NCBI GenBank assembly: GCA_024641705.1
Contig: JAHECO010000001.1
Location: forward strand, 259,897 to 323,896
Length of the DNA: 64,000 bases
From: Candidatus Kryptoniota bacterium
GTDB taxonomy: Bacteria > Bacteroidota > Ignavibacteria > Kryptoniales > JAKASW01
Direction: 5' to 3'
Under the pieces are notes generated by a model. The model saw nothing but the letters and a program-made list of their open reading frames with translations. It was not told where the DNA came from and did no database searches. Both the position numbers and the translations under genes were made by a program. This document shows positions 8,503 to 18,456 of the stretch, in pieces; positions within the stretch are counted from its first letter, which is position 1; every line of letters begins with the position of its first letter.

Positions 8503-8818
8503 CGCGTTCCAGGCGGGCGGTTCCGCTGCCTATCAACCCGAACTGTGAGTATCCCCATTTCGAACCGTCCAGGCAATCCACCATAACCCGCCGATTGTCA
8601 TTGGAACTTTTGGTATGGTCGACATGCCCCGTCCTATCGGCTTGCACATTTCGCGTAAGATGGCTATCATCTGCAAGATATTTTGCAGTGGTACAGTTCC
8701 GAGCAGGAGTGTGATTTGATAGTGACGTTTTGTGGGGCGAGCCAAGCCAGGGGGCGAAAGGGAAACGGTTCTTACAAATCCAGAAATACAGTGGTGCGAA
8801 AACAGTACGGGAGTCGGC
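8503..8818. other. Intergenic region before the delta-60 gene
   Basis: About 316 bases without a gene. The delta-60 ORF is open upstream to 8732, but that extension lacks signal-peptide character. No riboswitch or terminator is clear to me. Confidence 0.4.
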
Positions 8819-11800
8819 ATGAAACAAGTCTACCATCTCACAATTCTATTGCTTCTTGTTGTAGCCGCATGGACCAACAAATCAGAAGCACAATCAAATC
8901 CGATTATTTCTAATTACATAGGCTCTACACGATTTCCCTTCAGGCGGGTTGCCAAGAAGCTCCCCGGTGCTTCAACCTGGATCTCAAAGGAAACCTCGTC
9001 GAAGGAAGGACAGGCCCGCTATCCCACCCAAATCGATTTCTCCGATGTCCTGCTCGACAAATCGTTCGGAACGAATGGCACCGTGAGGACCGAAGTTTCC
9101 GGCAACGACAGCATGAGCTGCGTGGCCAAATCGGCAGTCATTCAGAGGGACGGAAAGATCCTTGTTGCCGGGTATGCATACAGCGGCTCAATTCACTTCT
9201 TCGTCGTTTTCCGCTACCTAAGTGACGGAACTGTCGACACAACTTTCGGTACGGACGGATTTGCCCTGACGGGGTTTGACAATGGGGTCGGAAACGATGT
9301 CGCCAATTCAGTGGCCCTTCAAGCTGACGGGAAGATTATCGTTGCAGGATCCTCGTCCAACAACGGCCAGGGCTCGACATTTGCGGTCGCCAGGTACGAT
9401 ACGGACGGCACGCTTGATACCACTTTCGGGACGAAAGGAACTGTCAGGACTCAGGTCAATGGCATCTATGGCAATAACGATGCTGGTTCGGCAGTTGCAG
9501 TACAGCGGGATGGGAAAATCGTGGTGGCGGGAACATCTAACGGCAGTTTCGCTCTGGCAAGGTACAATTCGGACGGAACTCTCGACAATACCTTTGGCAG
9601 CGGGGGGACTGTCAGTTCAACCTACCATGGCAGCGATGGCACGGGAGATTTCGGCCGTTCGCTGGTCATTCAGCTGGACGGGAAGATTGTGGTTGCGGGA
9701 TCGGCATATACTTTCATGGACGGCGGCAACACTTTTGCGGTCGCGCGCATCGACACTGATGGAGTTCTCGACGACACCTTCGCGGAGTTTGGTTCGGTCA
9801 AGCTGCCGCTTTTTGGATACGGTCCAAATGCACTCGGCGAATCTGTCGCGCTGGGGAGCGATGGAAGATTATATGTTGCGGGTCTCTTTAACAACGATGA
9901 CGGTCAAGGGAATGAATTTGCCCTGTACCGATTGAGGGCGGACGGAAGCCTCGACAGCACTTTCGGAACGGATGGGTTCGTGGGAAATAAGATCGACGGT
10001 GGTAACGCCGGAGATGATGAAGGAATGTCGGTGACAGTTTTGGAAGACGGCAAGGTAATGATCGGCGGTTTTTCAAAGAGCACGTCCGGCTTCGCATTTG
10101 CCGCCTGTCGTTACGATTCAACCGGCGTCGTGGACAGCACATTCGGGACATCGGGAAGCATGCGGATAAACATATACGGCGGGAGCGGTGCCGATGATGA
10201 GGCGTCGTCACTGATCATTCAGCCCGACGGGAAGTTCGTAATGGCCGGTTATTCTGTCGTCGATACCTCTCAGTTGATCGCGATAGCAAGGTGCGATAGC
10301 AACGGATCTCTCGATGACTCGTTCAACCAAACCGGGACAACGAAGACCGCTACTCCAGGTGGTTTCGGAGATGATCGAGCAACAGGCCTGGCGATTCAAC
10401 CCGATGGAAAGATCGTCGTGGCTGGAGGATCCGGCCAAAAATTCGCGGTGGCGCGCTACAATTCGGATGGCTCCCTTGACAGTCAATTCGGCAACGGTGG
10501 AAAAGCGAAGGTATCGATCTCAGGCGGGTATGGCAACGACGCTGGAGAGTCGGTTGCTATTCAATCCGACGGCAAAATCGTAGTGGCCGGTCATACAAGC
10601 AACGGATCCAAGGGAGAGTTTGCCGTTGCCCGCTTCAACCCGAACGGGACACTTGACAATTCCTTTGGAACGAGTGGGACGGCAATGGCACAAATCAACG
10701 GGAGCGACGGAACGAGCGACTTTGCTGTTTCGGTGGCGGTCCAGTCGGATGGCAAAATTGTGCTCGGCGGGTATACGCATAATTCTGACGGCTACGAAAT
10801 TGCGTTGGCACGGTTCAACACAGACGGTACCCTGGACGGCGGATTCGGAACATCCGGGACGGCGAAAGCGTCGGTGAATGGGGGCAACGGTAATGACTAC
10901 GCTTACAGTCTGGCGGTTACGCCCGGTGGGAAGATCATCGTCGCAGGTCAGTGTATCCTGGGTTCGGGTGCCGCGTTTGCGGTTGCCTGTTTCGAATCAA
11001 CCGGAACTCTGGACGACTCCTTCGGGACGAACGGAACTATTAAGACATCCATAAACGGAAGCGATGGCACGTCAGATTACGTAAAATCAATTGGCTTACT
11101 GCCGGACGGGAAATTCGTGATTGTTGGCATAGCGCATTCCTCTTTAGGGTATCGATTCGCGGCGGCCAGGTATAATGCGAGCGGCGTGCCCGACAGCACT
11201 TTCGGCAATGCGGGGACGGTTATGCTGTCGAAGAATGGTGCCGACAGCACGGATGATTTTGCCATCTCTGCTGCAATTCAAGTTGACGGAAAAGTGCTGA
11301 TCGGGGGATTTTCTCAGCAGGGCACTCTGTTCTCTTTCGCGGCAGCGAGGCTTAATTATGATGGTTCGCCGGACTTGACCTTCTGTCCCGCAGGTGTGGT
11401 CAGAAGTTCGATTGGCGGAGGTCTTGGAACGGTGGATTTGGCCAGGTCAATCGCCATCCAGCGAAATGGCAAGATCATTCTCGCAGGAAGTTCGATCTTA
11501 AGTGGACACGGGGACTTTGCTTTGTTACGCTACTTGCCTGGAAGTACAGAATTCGCAAGTGCGCTTCATGCATCCTACGTTGATACAGGCTCGGCCACAT
11601 TCCGGGGAATCGTTTATCCGTCTAACAACCCCGCACAAATCAAGTTTCTCTACGGAACAAAATCGAACATATATGCAGACAGCACCATTGCCTCCCCTTC
11701 AACAGCGTTCGGAGACACCACCACGTTAGTCGAGGCTTCATTAAGCGGTCTCCCTCCAAGTACCACGTACTATTATCGTCTCTCCTGTTTAGGCAGCTCC

Positions 11801-12448
11801 AGCGGGACTCTTTTTGTGAGTGATGAACAGAGCGTGAGAACACTGGATCCTACCCCGGCTCCTCCTCTACTAATTGCCCCCGAGGGGACGAGCGGAGTCC
11901 CTAGAAAGACAGTCCTGACATGGCACTCCTCTATGTACGCTAGCCGGTATACCATCCAGATAGGCAGAGACAGTAGTTTCTCCTCAGTTGACTTCGATAC
12001 CCTGCTAACCGATACAACCTTCAAGCTCAATAATCCGCTTTCAGCGACCACGAAATATTACTGGCACGTGAACGCGTCCGATACCTCGGGAACAAGTCCG
12101 TTCTCGACCGCAGGCTCTTTTATCACGGGGATAGGTCTTGATGCCGTGGAGGAAGCTGACGGAATTCCAAAAGAGTACGCGCTTTATCAGAACTATCCGA
12201 ACCCGTTCAACCCATCGACTATGATAAGGTTTGACCTCAAGGAAACTTCGACGGTGACACTCGACATTTATAATGTCTTGGGACAGAAAGTGGAGGAATT
12301 GCGTTATGGTATGCTTAATCCGGGGACTTATGAGAAATCAGTGAGCATGTTCCGGTTCACAAGTGGTGTATATTTTTATCGTATTACCGCGTCGAGGAAC
12401 GACGGTGGGAGATTCATTTCGGTAAAGAAATTCGAGCTGTTGAAGTAA
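8819..12448 (+). CDS. Secreted delta-60-repeat protein with type IX secretion sorting domain
   Basis: A 1,209-residue exported protein. It begins with a signal peptide (MKQVYHLTILLLLVVAAWTN, cleavage near SEA/QS). Fourteen delta-60 repeats follow, each about 62 residues with the pattern LDxxFGxxG...AxxxDGKIxVAG...FAxARY, likely a beta-propeller-like surface domain. Then come two fibronectin-III-like segments (roughly residues 940-1120) and a final type IX sorting domain starting YPNPFNPSTMIRFDL. The sorting domain predicts export across the outer membrane by the Por/T9SS machine, not encoded here. I start at 8819 (GGGAG upstream) rather than 8732. The ligand or substrate is unknown, with adhesion or polymer binding plausible. 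Confidence 0.9.
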   Translation: MKQVYHLTILLLLVVAAWTNKSEAQSNPIISNYIGSTRFPFRRVAKKLPGASTWISKETSSKEGQARYPTQIDFSDVLLDKSFGTNGTVRTEVSGNDSMSCVAKSAVIQRDGKILVAGYAYSGSIHFFVVFRYLSDGTVDTTFGTDGFALTGFDNGVGNDVANSVALQADGKIIVAGSSSNNGQGSTFAVARYDTDGTLDTTFGTKGTVRTQVNGIYGNNDAGSAVAVQRDGKIVVAGTSNGSFALARYNSDGTLDNTFGSGGTVSSTYHGSDGTGDFGRSLVIQLDGKIVVAGSAYTFMDGGNTFAVARIDTDGVLDDTFAEFGSVKLPLFGYGPNALGESVALGSDGRLYVAGLFNNDDGQGNEFALYRLRADGSLDSTFGTDGFVGNKIDGGNAGDDEGMSVTVLEDGKVMIGGFSKSTSGFAFAACRYDSTGVVDSTFGTSGSMRINIYGGSGADDEASSLIIQPDGKFVMAGYSVVDTSQLIAIARCDSNGSLDDSFNQTGTTKTATPGGFGDDRATGLAIQPDGKIVVAGGSGQKFAVARYNSDGSLDSQFGNGGKAKVSISGGYGNDAGESVAIQSDGKIVVAGHTSNGSKGEFAVARFNPNGTLDNSFGTSGTAMAQINGSDGTSDFAVSVAVQSDGKIVLGGYTHNSDGYEIALARFNTDGTLDGGFGTSGTAKASVNGGNGNDYAYSLAVTPGGKIIVAGQCILGSGAAFAVACFESTGTLDDSFGTNGTIKTSINGSDGTSDYVKSIGLLPDGKFVIVGIAHSSLGYRFAAARYNASGVPDSTFGNAGTVMLSKNGADSTDDFAISAAIQVDGKVLIGGFSQQGTLFSFAAARLNYDGSPDLTFCPAGVVRSSIGGGLGTVDLARSIAIQRNGKIILAGSSILSGHGDFALLRYLPGSTEFASALHASYVDTGSATFRGIVYPSNNPAQIKFLYGTKSNIYADSTIASPSTAFGDTTTLVEASLSGLPPSTTYYYRLSCLGSSSGTLFVSDEQSVRTLDPTPAPPLLIAPEGTSGVPRKTVLTWHSSMYASRYTIQIGRDSSFSSVDFDTLLTDTTFKLNNPLSATTKYYWHVNASDTSGTSPFSTAGSFITGIGLDAVEEADGIPKEYALYQNYPNPFNPSTMIRFDLKETSTVTLDIYNVLGQKVEELRYGMLNPGTYEKSVSMFRFTSGVYFYRITASRNDGGRFISVKKFELLK
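9050..11540 (+). repeat. Tandem delta-60 repeat array (14 units)
   Basis: Within the secreted protein, units of about 180-200 bases recur fourteen times. Each is recognised by a D-x-x-F-G/x-x-G block (for example LDTTFGTDG, VDSTFGTSG) followed by DGKI and ARY blocks. Units 5, 8 and 14 have diverged FG motifs (FAEFG, FNQTG, FCPAG). The copies differ in sequence, so this is an old array and not a recent expansion. Confidence 0.85.
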
Positions 12449-12805
12449 AAATTGCCGCATTCGTCACGCCCATTGTTTACAAATTGTCCGCCACGGCCGC
12501 ACAAGATCTTAGGGCTCGGAAAAACGCGGTAATTTGCCGGCATAATTTTGTGCTGAACTCAGCCTGCAGACAGCACCCTTCAATCAAGCGTGGTCCTTGT
12601 CCGTTGCTTCTATGGCCATGATAGCCTAGATTCTGTTTGCATAAAAATGGCATCTACGATGCGGCAATCTCGAAATGGAGTATAAGAACCTGAAATCCGC
12701 AATAGTAGGGCGCTGCGTCCTAAGTCTCCAATCGACAAAATCTTACAGAATAAATCCCGACAAAATCGGGAGGGCATTCAAACATCATAAAAGCGAGATG
12801 ATATC
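12449..12805. other. Intergenic region before pepD
   Basis: About 357 bases with no gene. A small hairpin TCCCGA-CAAAA-TCGGGA (12755-12771) lies 35 bases ahead of the pepD start and may belong to the leader. No clear promoter was identified. Confidence 0.4.
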
Positions 12806-14266
12806 ATGAACGAAGAAGCTATCCAGGGTCTGAAGCCGGAGAGGGTCTGGCATTATTTCCGCGAAATAAGCGCGATCCCGCGCGGGTCAAAAAACGAAAA
12901 AGCGGTCCTCGAATATATCAAGAAGACCGCCGCGGCGATGGGACTGAAAGCGAAACAGGACAAGGTCGGAAATGTCGTCGTCTTCAAACCGGCAACCCCG
13001 GGCAAGGAAGGTTCAACGACAGTCGTCCTTCAGGTCCACACCGACATGGTCTGCGAAAAGAACCGCGACGTCCAGCACGACTTCCTGAAGGACGGGATTA
13101 AGTTTCACAGAGAGGGCAACTACATCAAGGCCGACGGCACGACGCTCGGTTCCGACGACGGCATCGGCGTGGCATCGCTGCTCGCTCTTCTCGAAGACAA
13201 GTCTCTCGTGCACGGGCCGATCGAAGGCCTTTTCACCATTGATGAAGAGACGGGCCTCACGGGCGCGAACCATATCGAACCGGGCTTCATCACGGGGAAG
13301 ATAATGATGAACCTGGATTCTGAAGAGGAAGGAGTCCTCTACATAGGCTGCGCAGGCGGGCTCGACACGACGATGACCGTACCGGTGAAGAGAAAAGCCG
13401 TCACGGGAAAAGTCGCCGTACTGAACGTGATGATACGCGGCCTGAAGGGAGGCCACTCCGGCGTGGATATTCACCTCGGCCGCGCGAATGCCTTGAAGCT
13501 CCTCACCAGGACGCTAATGGCTATCGACGCGAAGACGAAGATGAGGCTCGTGTCGCTCGAAGGCGGAAGCAAGCACAATGCGATCCCGCGCGAAGCCGAA
13601 GCGACCATCGCGATCCCGGCAGCCGACGAGGCTAAGGTCGCAAAAGTCGCCGCGGAGTGCGAAGCGGCCTTCAAGAACGCCTTTGGCACGACGGATCCGG
13701 ACGTGAAGGTGCTTGTCGAGAAAGTAAAGAAGGTGAAGCCGGCATTCGACGACAAGTCGAAAGCGGCTGTGCTCGGCGTGCTGGACGCGCTGCCGCACGG
13801 CGTCATCAGGATGAGCAGCGATATACCCGATCTCGTCGAGACGTCGACGAACGTCGCCGTCCTGAAAACCTCTGCCGCCGGCGTAACGATCGTCACGAGC
13901 CAGAGAAGCTCCATCGAGTCCGAGAAGGATATGATCGCCGCCCAGGTGGCTTCGGTAGGAAGGCTTGCAGGCGCCAAGATCAAACCGAGCGACGGCTATC
14001 CCGGCTGGCAGCCGAACGTGAACTCCGCCGTCCTTGCGAGGGGCAAGGAAGTGTACAGGAACATGTACGGCAAGGAACCCGCGGTGAAGGCGATTCACGC
14101 CGGGCTCGAATGCGGGATCATCAACGACCGCGTAGGCGGGGACGTCGACACGATCTCGTTCGGTCCGACGATCATCGGTCCGCATTCGCCGGATGAATGC
14201 GTCGCCATCGACAGCGTCGAGAAGTTCTACCGGTACCTTACCGAGATCGTCAAGTCGGTAGCGTAG
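12806..14266 (+). CDS. pepD: Cytosolic aminoacyl-histidine (non-specific) dipeptidase, M20C
   Basis: A 486-residue zinc dipeptidase that hydrolyses unblocked dipeptides, including Xaa-His, in the cytosol. Metal ligands and catalytic acids appear in the expected order: LQVHTDMV, TLGSDDGIGV, TIDEETGLTGA and MNLDSEEEG, with the late His in IHAGLECGII. Length matches the family (about 485). No signal peptide is present. A long hairpin follows the stop. It fits with the other peptidases nearby as the last step of peptide use. Confidence 0.95.
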   Translation: MNEEAIQGLKPERVWHYFREISAIPRGSKNEKAVLEYIKKTAAAMGLKAKQDKVGNVVVFKPATPGKEGSTTVVLQVHTDMVCEKNRDVQHDFLKDGIKFHREGNYIKADGTTLGSDDGIGVASLLALLEDKSLVHGPIEGLFTIDEETGLTGANHIEPGFITGKIMMNLDSEEEGVLYIGCAGGLDTTMTVPVKRKAVTGKVAVLNVMIRGLKGGHSGVDIHLGRANALKLLTRTLMAIDAKTKMRLVSLEGGSKHNAIPREAEATIAIPAADEAKVAKVAAECEAAFKNAFGTTDPDVKVLVEKVKKVKPAFDDKSKAAVLGVLDALPHGVIRMSSDIPDLVETSTNVAVLKTSAAGVTIVTSQRSSIESEKDMIAAQVASVGRLAGAKIKPSDGYPGWQPNVNSAVLARGKEVYRNMYGKEPAVKAIHAGLECGIINDRVGGDVDTISFGPTIIGPHSPDECVAIDSVEKFYRYLTEIVKSVA

Positions 14267-14286
14267 AATTAACACTCAAGATGTTT

Positions 14287-14357
14287 GACTCGGAGACACG
14301 GAGACTCGGGGATGATGTTTGGCTATCTTCCTCAAGTCTCCCGTGTCTCTAGTCTTT
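14287..14357 (+). terminator. Long-stem hairpin after pepD
   Basis: GACTCGGAGACACGGAGACT (14287-14306) pairs almost perfectly with AGTCTCCCGTGTCTCTAGTC (14335-14354), with two single-base irregularities and a 28-base loop, followed by TTT. It lies 21 bases after the stop. A terminator or mRNA-stabilising structure is the simplest reading, and the long loop is unusual. Confidence 0.6.
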
Positions 14358-14414
14358 ATGTCCGCCCCGCGGCGAGTATCGCTTTGTCAGGAGGAATAAA
14401 ATCAGGGAGATAAA

Positions 14415-14777
14415 ATGAGGTTTGCGGGGATCTTTGGGATAACGGCCGGTATACTTATTCTGATCCAATGGATATTCTTCTTAGTGACGGCGCAGGTTCC
14501 TCAATTGGAGACGGCGCCCCTGGAGATGGTCTTTCATCTTTCTGCGGAGTTCATGACGGCGATGGTTATGTTCGTCGCCGGCGTTGCAGCGCTTCGGGGG
14601 AAACCGTGGGCAGCCCGGGTGTATTATCTCGCCTCGGGGATGTTGATTTATACCGTCATCAACAGCACGGGGTATTTCGTCCAGCTCGGTCAATGGCTGC
14701 CGGTCCTCATATTCGTGGCGCTGCTCCTTCTGACGGTGGTGAGCATCGGCAAAATGGTACATGCGGCCAGTGCGTGA
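14415..14777 (+). CDS. Four-helix integral membrane protein of unknown function
   Basis: A 120-residue protein that is almost entirely hydrophobic. Likely membrane segments are about 4-26, 38-59, 67-87 and 93-113, separated by short loops. A GGGAG ribosome-binding site precedes the ATG. It resembles small DoxX-like or uncharacterised four-helix membrane proteins in layout only, as I find no diagnostic motif. It stands alone between pepD and the M49 gene. Confidence 0.75.
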   Translation: MRFAGIFGITAGILILIQWIFFLVTAQVPQLETAPLEMVFHLSAEFMTAMVMFVAGVAALRGKPWAARVYYLASGMLIYTVINSTGYFVQLGQWLPVLIFVALLLLTVVSIGKMVHAASA

Positions 14778-14851
14778 TTGAACCTTTCGCGTTTGTGAGG
14801 TAATCTTTTTCGCGGCAAAGTCGGGGATCAAACGGGCAACAGCAGGCGGGT

Positions 14852-16867
14852 ATGCGGCATGCTTTCTTGTTTTTATTTACTAGCATCTTCTCATTATCAG
14901 TTCTCGGTATGGCACAGACAAAAAAGATAGGTAAGCAGAAACGGGTGTACGAGCTTGAGCGCATAGGCAACGCCAGGACGGTGCAGCTGTACGCTGACGG
15001 GTTCGAGTCACTCCCGAAGAAAGAAAAGATATTCGCCTATTACATGGCGAAAGCCGCAGTCGCAGGGAGACCGATCTCAATCGACCAGACCAACAAACAC
15101 GCGATCGAGATAATGAATCTCTGCCAGGAGGTGCTCGCCCGCCCCAAAGGCGTCCCGGTAAAGACGATAAAGGCTGTTCGTGAGTACACGAAGTTGTTCT
15201 GGATTAACAACGGCATGTACGATTACGCCACCGCGAGGAAGTTCGTCCCCGCCTGCAGTCCGCGGGAGTTCGAGGAAGCCCTCATGGCCGCCGAAAGAAA
15301 TCATGAGAAGCCCTGCCCCAACCCCGGGCAATGCATGAAAGTGTTCAAGGAGGTCGAGAGGGCGATGTTCGATCCGGACTACATGCCGACGGTGACGGAC
15401 AAAACCCCCGGCCACGATTTTATCGCGCGGAGTGCCAACAACTTTTACGAGGGACTTACCACTCCGCAGGTAGACGAGTGGGTGAAGTCGGGGAAAGAGC
15501 GAAACCCGCTTAACTCGAAGGTCACTCTCAGGGATGGTAAGATCGAAGAGATCGTCTGGCGTGCGGGCGGGGAAGGTGTGCTGCCCGGCATGTACGCCCG
15601 CGAGCTCTCGAACGTGATAGCAAATCTGGAGAAAGCGAAAGCTTATGCCGCGAACGACCGCCAGGCCCGGACCCTCGATCTGCTGATCCGGTACTTCCGC
15701 ACGGGTGATCCTTCCGATTGGGAGAAATTTAATATCAGCTGGGTGAAAGACTCTTCGAACGTGGACTTCATCCTCGGCTTCATCGAGGTTTACATGGATC
15801 CCCGGGGACAGAAAGGGAAGTTCGAGTCGGTAGTCTACTTCACGAATAAAGAGCAGACTAAACTGATGCGCAAGCTCGCAGCCAACGCGCAATACTTCGA
15901 GAACCGCGCTCCTTGGAAGGATGAATACAAAAAGAAGGATGTCAAGGCTCCGATCGCCAACGTCGTCAATGTGATCGTGGAGACGGGTGACGCAGGTCCC
16001 GTCAGTGCCATCGGTATCAATCTCCCTAACGAACAGTCGATTCGCCAGACTCGCGGTTCGAAGAGCGTGCTTCTTCACAACGTCGTCGCGGCATACAAGG
16101 CATCCGAAACGAAGGGGCTGCTCGAAGAATTCTGCTACAACCAGACGGAAGTCAAGCGCGCGAAGAAATACGGGCAGATCGCCGACGACCTTCACACCGG
16201 GATGCACGAAGTGCTGGGCCATGTATCGGGGAAGGCAAGTGACAGCCTCAAAGGCGATCCCGCCGACCACTTGCCGGGTTATTACTCCACTCTTGAAGAG
16301 GCGAGAGCCGACCTGGTCGCGTTGTGGAATGTCTTCGACCCGAAGCTGAAGCAGCTGAAGATGGTCGATACGGATGACGTCGGCAAGGAGATGTACGATG
16401 CCTATGTCAGAAACGTGTTCCTCCAGCTCCGCCGGATACCGAAGGGGGACCAGCTCGAAGAGGACCATATGAAGAACCGCCAGACGGTGGTCAACTACGT
16501 AATGCAGAACTCGGATGTCATAGAAGCCGTGAGGAAGAGGAACAAGACTTATTTTCATATCACCGACTATGGGAAGATGCACGAGATGGTCGGAAAGCTT
16601 CTCGCCGAAGTGATGAGGATAAAAGCGGAAGGCGACCTCCAGGCCGGGAAGGATTTGGTGGATACGTACGGACTGAAAATAAACACGGGGTGGCGTGACG
16701 AAGTGATGAAACGCGTCAAGAAGCTCAAGCTGTCTGCCTACACCGGTTTCGTCATGCCGGATCTGAAGCCGGTCGTCGACAAGAAGGGGAATGTGGTCGA
16801 TGCGAAGACCGAGTATCCGCTGGACTTGACAAAGCAGATGCTTGACTATTCCGCAGCTATTGAATAG
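14852..16867 (+). CDS. Dipeptidyl-peptidase III, M49 family, exported
   Basis: A 671-residue zinc peptidase that removes dipeptides from the N-terminus of short peptides. The family hallmark HExxGH is present as HEVLGH (about residue 452), and the second conserved motif EExRAD appears as EEARADLVALWNV about 40 residues later, giving the third zinc ligand. The start MRHAFLFLFTSIFSLSVLGMAQ looks like a signal peptide, so it probably works in the periplasm, as in Bacteroidetes relatives. It belongs functionally with the S46 and M20 peptidases downstream. Confidence 0.93.
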   Translation: MRHAFLFLFTSIFSLSVLGMAQTKKIGKQKRVYELERIGNARTVQLYADGFESLPKKEKIFAYYMAKAAVAGRPISIDQTNKHAIEIMNLCQEVLARPKGVPVKTIKAVREYTKLFWINNGMYDYATARKFVPACSPREFEEALMAAERNHEKPCPNPGQCMKVFKEVERAMFDPDYMPTVTDKTPGHDFIARSANNFYEGLTTPQVDEWVKSGKERNPLNSKVTLRDGKIEEIVWRAGGEGVLPGMYARELSNVIANLEKAKAYAANDRQARTLDLLIRYFRTGDPSDWEKFNISWVKDSSNVDFILGFIEVYMDPRGQKGKFESVVYFTNKEQTKLMRKLAANAQYFENRAPWKDEYKKKDVKAPIANVVNVIVETGDAGPVSAIGINLPNEQSIRQTRGSKSVLLHNVVAAYKASETKGLLEEFCYNQTEVKRAKKYGQIADDLHTGMHEVLGHVSGKASDSLKGDPADHLPGYYSTLEEARADLVALWNVFDPKLKQLKMVDTDDVGKEMYDAYVRNVFLQLRRIPKGDQLEEDHMKNRQTVVNYVMQNSDVIEAVRKRNKTYFHITDYGKMHEMVGKLLAEVMRIKAEGDLQAGKDLVDTYGLKINTGWRDEVMKRVKKLKLSAYTGFVMPDLKPVVDKKGNVVDAKTEYPLDLTKQMLDYSAAIE

Positions 16868-16939
16868 CTTAGCCGCGTAGGGCAATTATAGGGTATACTC
16901 CGTAGTACCTGGGTTCATCAGCAAGGGAGGTGTGTCCCG

Positions 16940-17398
16940 ATGAGGCGGTTTGGGCTGTTACTTTTGCTGTCCGCTGTGGCGGGGATGCTTGTCACGTGCT
17001 CGGAAAAGTCGACGGGTCCCGGCAATCAGGAAATCCGCGCAAATCTTTATCAAATCAAGGGTTGTCTCTCCGGTCTGAAGTTGACACAAGCCGGCATTGC
17101 CGATTCATGCTTCGGCTATCAGTTCGGCGATACGCTATCGGTGGAATTTTGCCTGACGGGGAATTGCTGTCCTGACTCGAATAGGTTCGCTCTCACAAGC
17201 GAACTGAAGGGCGACACTATTTTCGTCGCGGCTATGGACACGGCTGAAGCGTTGTGTTTGTGCATCTGTAACTATCGTGTGCACGCAGACTTCATGAACC
17301 TTCCGTTAAGTCGTTATGTGTTTGTGTGCACAAGGTCGGACGACAGCGGGAAGGTTTATTATAGCGAGACTGTCTCGCGGAATTCTGCAGTTCCCTGA
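16940..17398 (+). CDS. Cysteine-rich lipoprotein, copy 1
   Basis: A 152-residue predicted lipoprotein of unknown function with lipobox LVTC around residue 20. The mature part has nine or more cysteines, including pairs (NCCPDS, LCLCIC), and the pattern GDTLSVEFCLTGNC...DSNRFAL...DTIFVAAMDT...YVFVCTR. The next gene encodes a diverged paralogue with the same order of blocks. A GGGAGGTG ribosome-binding site precedes the ATG. The spacing suggests disulfide-rich surface or periplasmic proteins, but there is no known family I can name. Confidence 0.8.
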   Translation: MRRFGLLLLLSAVAGMLVTCSEKSTGPGNQEIRANLYQIKGCLSGLKLTQAGIADSCFGYQFGDTLSVEFCLTGNCCPDSNRFALTSELKGDTIFVAAMDTAEALCLCICNYRVHADFMNLPLSRYVFVCTRSDDSGKVYYSETVSRNSAVP

Positions 17399-17500
17399 AT
17401 TTCAGCGGGTTGCGCTCACGCCGGAGTGGGTTAGCGTTACTACGTTACTGGGTGAGAGGTTCTGAAGCATGCTCAACAAAACAAACGGAGGTGTGGCTTC

Positions 17501-18388
17501 ATGAAAAAGGGTGTTCTCGTATCGATCATCGGCCTGCTTGTACTCGCTTTTGAAGCGTGTTCCAACAAGTCGTCTTCTCCGATCGAAATTCAGCCCGGCG
17601 GTTCTGTCAGGCAGGTACCGGGGTGTGTATCGCACGGGCTCTCCAAGTCAAGCGCGACCGATTCCAGCTTTAATTATGAATTCAACGACATTCTTGTGAT
17701 GAATTTTCTCCTGCCGGATAATTGCACCTCTGACTCGATCCGTTTTGCCGTCTCGCAGAGAATCAGTAATGATACGATCTATGTGACTGCGGTCGACACG
17801 GCAACCGTCAATGCAAGGTGCCCGTGCACCTACCTCGTGCACGCAGAGCTCGAGGGGCTGCAGCGCGACGGGTACTTTATCCTTTGCACCAGGATCGATG
17901 ACGGAGTTGAGACTGTGGTGTGCGCTCAATATGTCTATCGCCAGGGCAGCGGAAATCAGGGCGAAACCGTGATCTATTCAAATTCCTTCGAGTCATCGGC
18001 CGATACCGTCGGATGGACAGGGTATGGCAGCATGCAGTTTAATAGTGATGTGCCTCCCGGCGGGGGAAAGCAGTCTTTGTTTGTTTCCGGAGCCTGCCTG
18101 GTTCCCCATGCTGCATATAGGATCGGGAAGGCGATGGTGGCCGGGCGTTTCGTGCTTCGTTTCTGGGGAAAAAACCTGGGCGTCGGCGGCGGTGTCGGAC
18201 TTGGTTTTGCCCCGAGTCCCGCAAGCGGAATAGGCGTCAGCGTACGGGATTCTGCTTGGACCTTCTATGAATCAGGCGACACGCTTGATTGTCCTGCTGA
18301 TTCAACTCTGTGGCTCAACATGGCAGCGGGTGGAATCATCCCGAGCGCAATGCTTGTCGACAACGTCGAAGTGGTACGGATTGGATAA
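17501..18388 (+). CDS. Cysteine-rich lipoprotein, copy 2, with added C-terminal domain
   Basis: A 295-residue lipoprotein (lipobox FEAC near residue 20). Residues 40-150 are a paralogue of the preceding protein: GCVSHGL, YEFNDILVMNFLLPDNC, DSIRFAV, NDTIYVTAVDTA, CPC and YFILCTRIDD all align. It then adds about 145 residues (YSNSFESSADTVGWTGYGSM...) that look like a jelly-roll carbohydrate-binding or concanavalin-like beta-sandwich, inferred from pattern only. GGAGGTG precedes the ATG, matching copy 1. Tandem duplication followed by domain gain is the simplest history. Confidence 0.8.
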   Translation: MKKGVLVSIIGLLVLAFEACSNKSSSPIEIQPGGSVRQVPGCVSHGLSKSSATDSSFNYEFNDILVMNFLLPDNCTSDSIRFAVSQRISNDTIYVTAVDTATVNARCPCTYLVHAELEGLQRDGYFILCTRIDDGVETVVCAQYVYRQGSGNQGETVIYSNSFESSADTVGWTGYGSMQFNSDVPPGGGKQSLFVSGACLVPHAAYRIGKAMVAGRFVLRFWGKNLGVGGGVGLGFAPSPASGIGVSVRDSAWTFYESGDTLDCPADSTLWLNMAAGGIIPSAMLVDNVEVVRIG

Positions 18389-18456
18389 AGGGCGCGGGAA
18401 TATCGATTCGTCTCTCCTTTTGCTATATTGATCGAGAAAAACAATGGGAGATCGAG

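Noticed and set aside
15077-16885. 602-residue minus-strand ORF
   Set aside because: Antisense shadow of the M49 peptidase, whose zinc motifs settle the coding strand.
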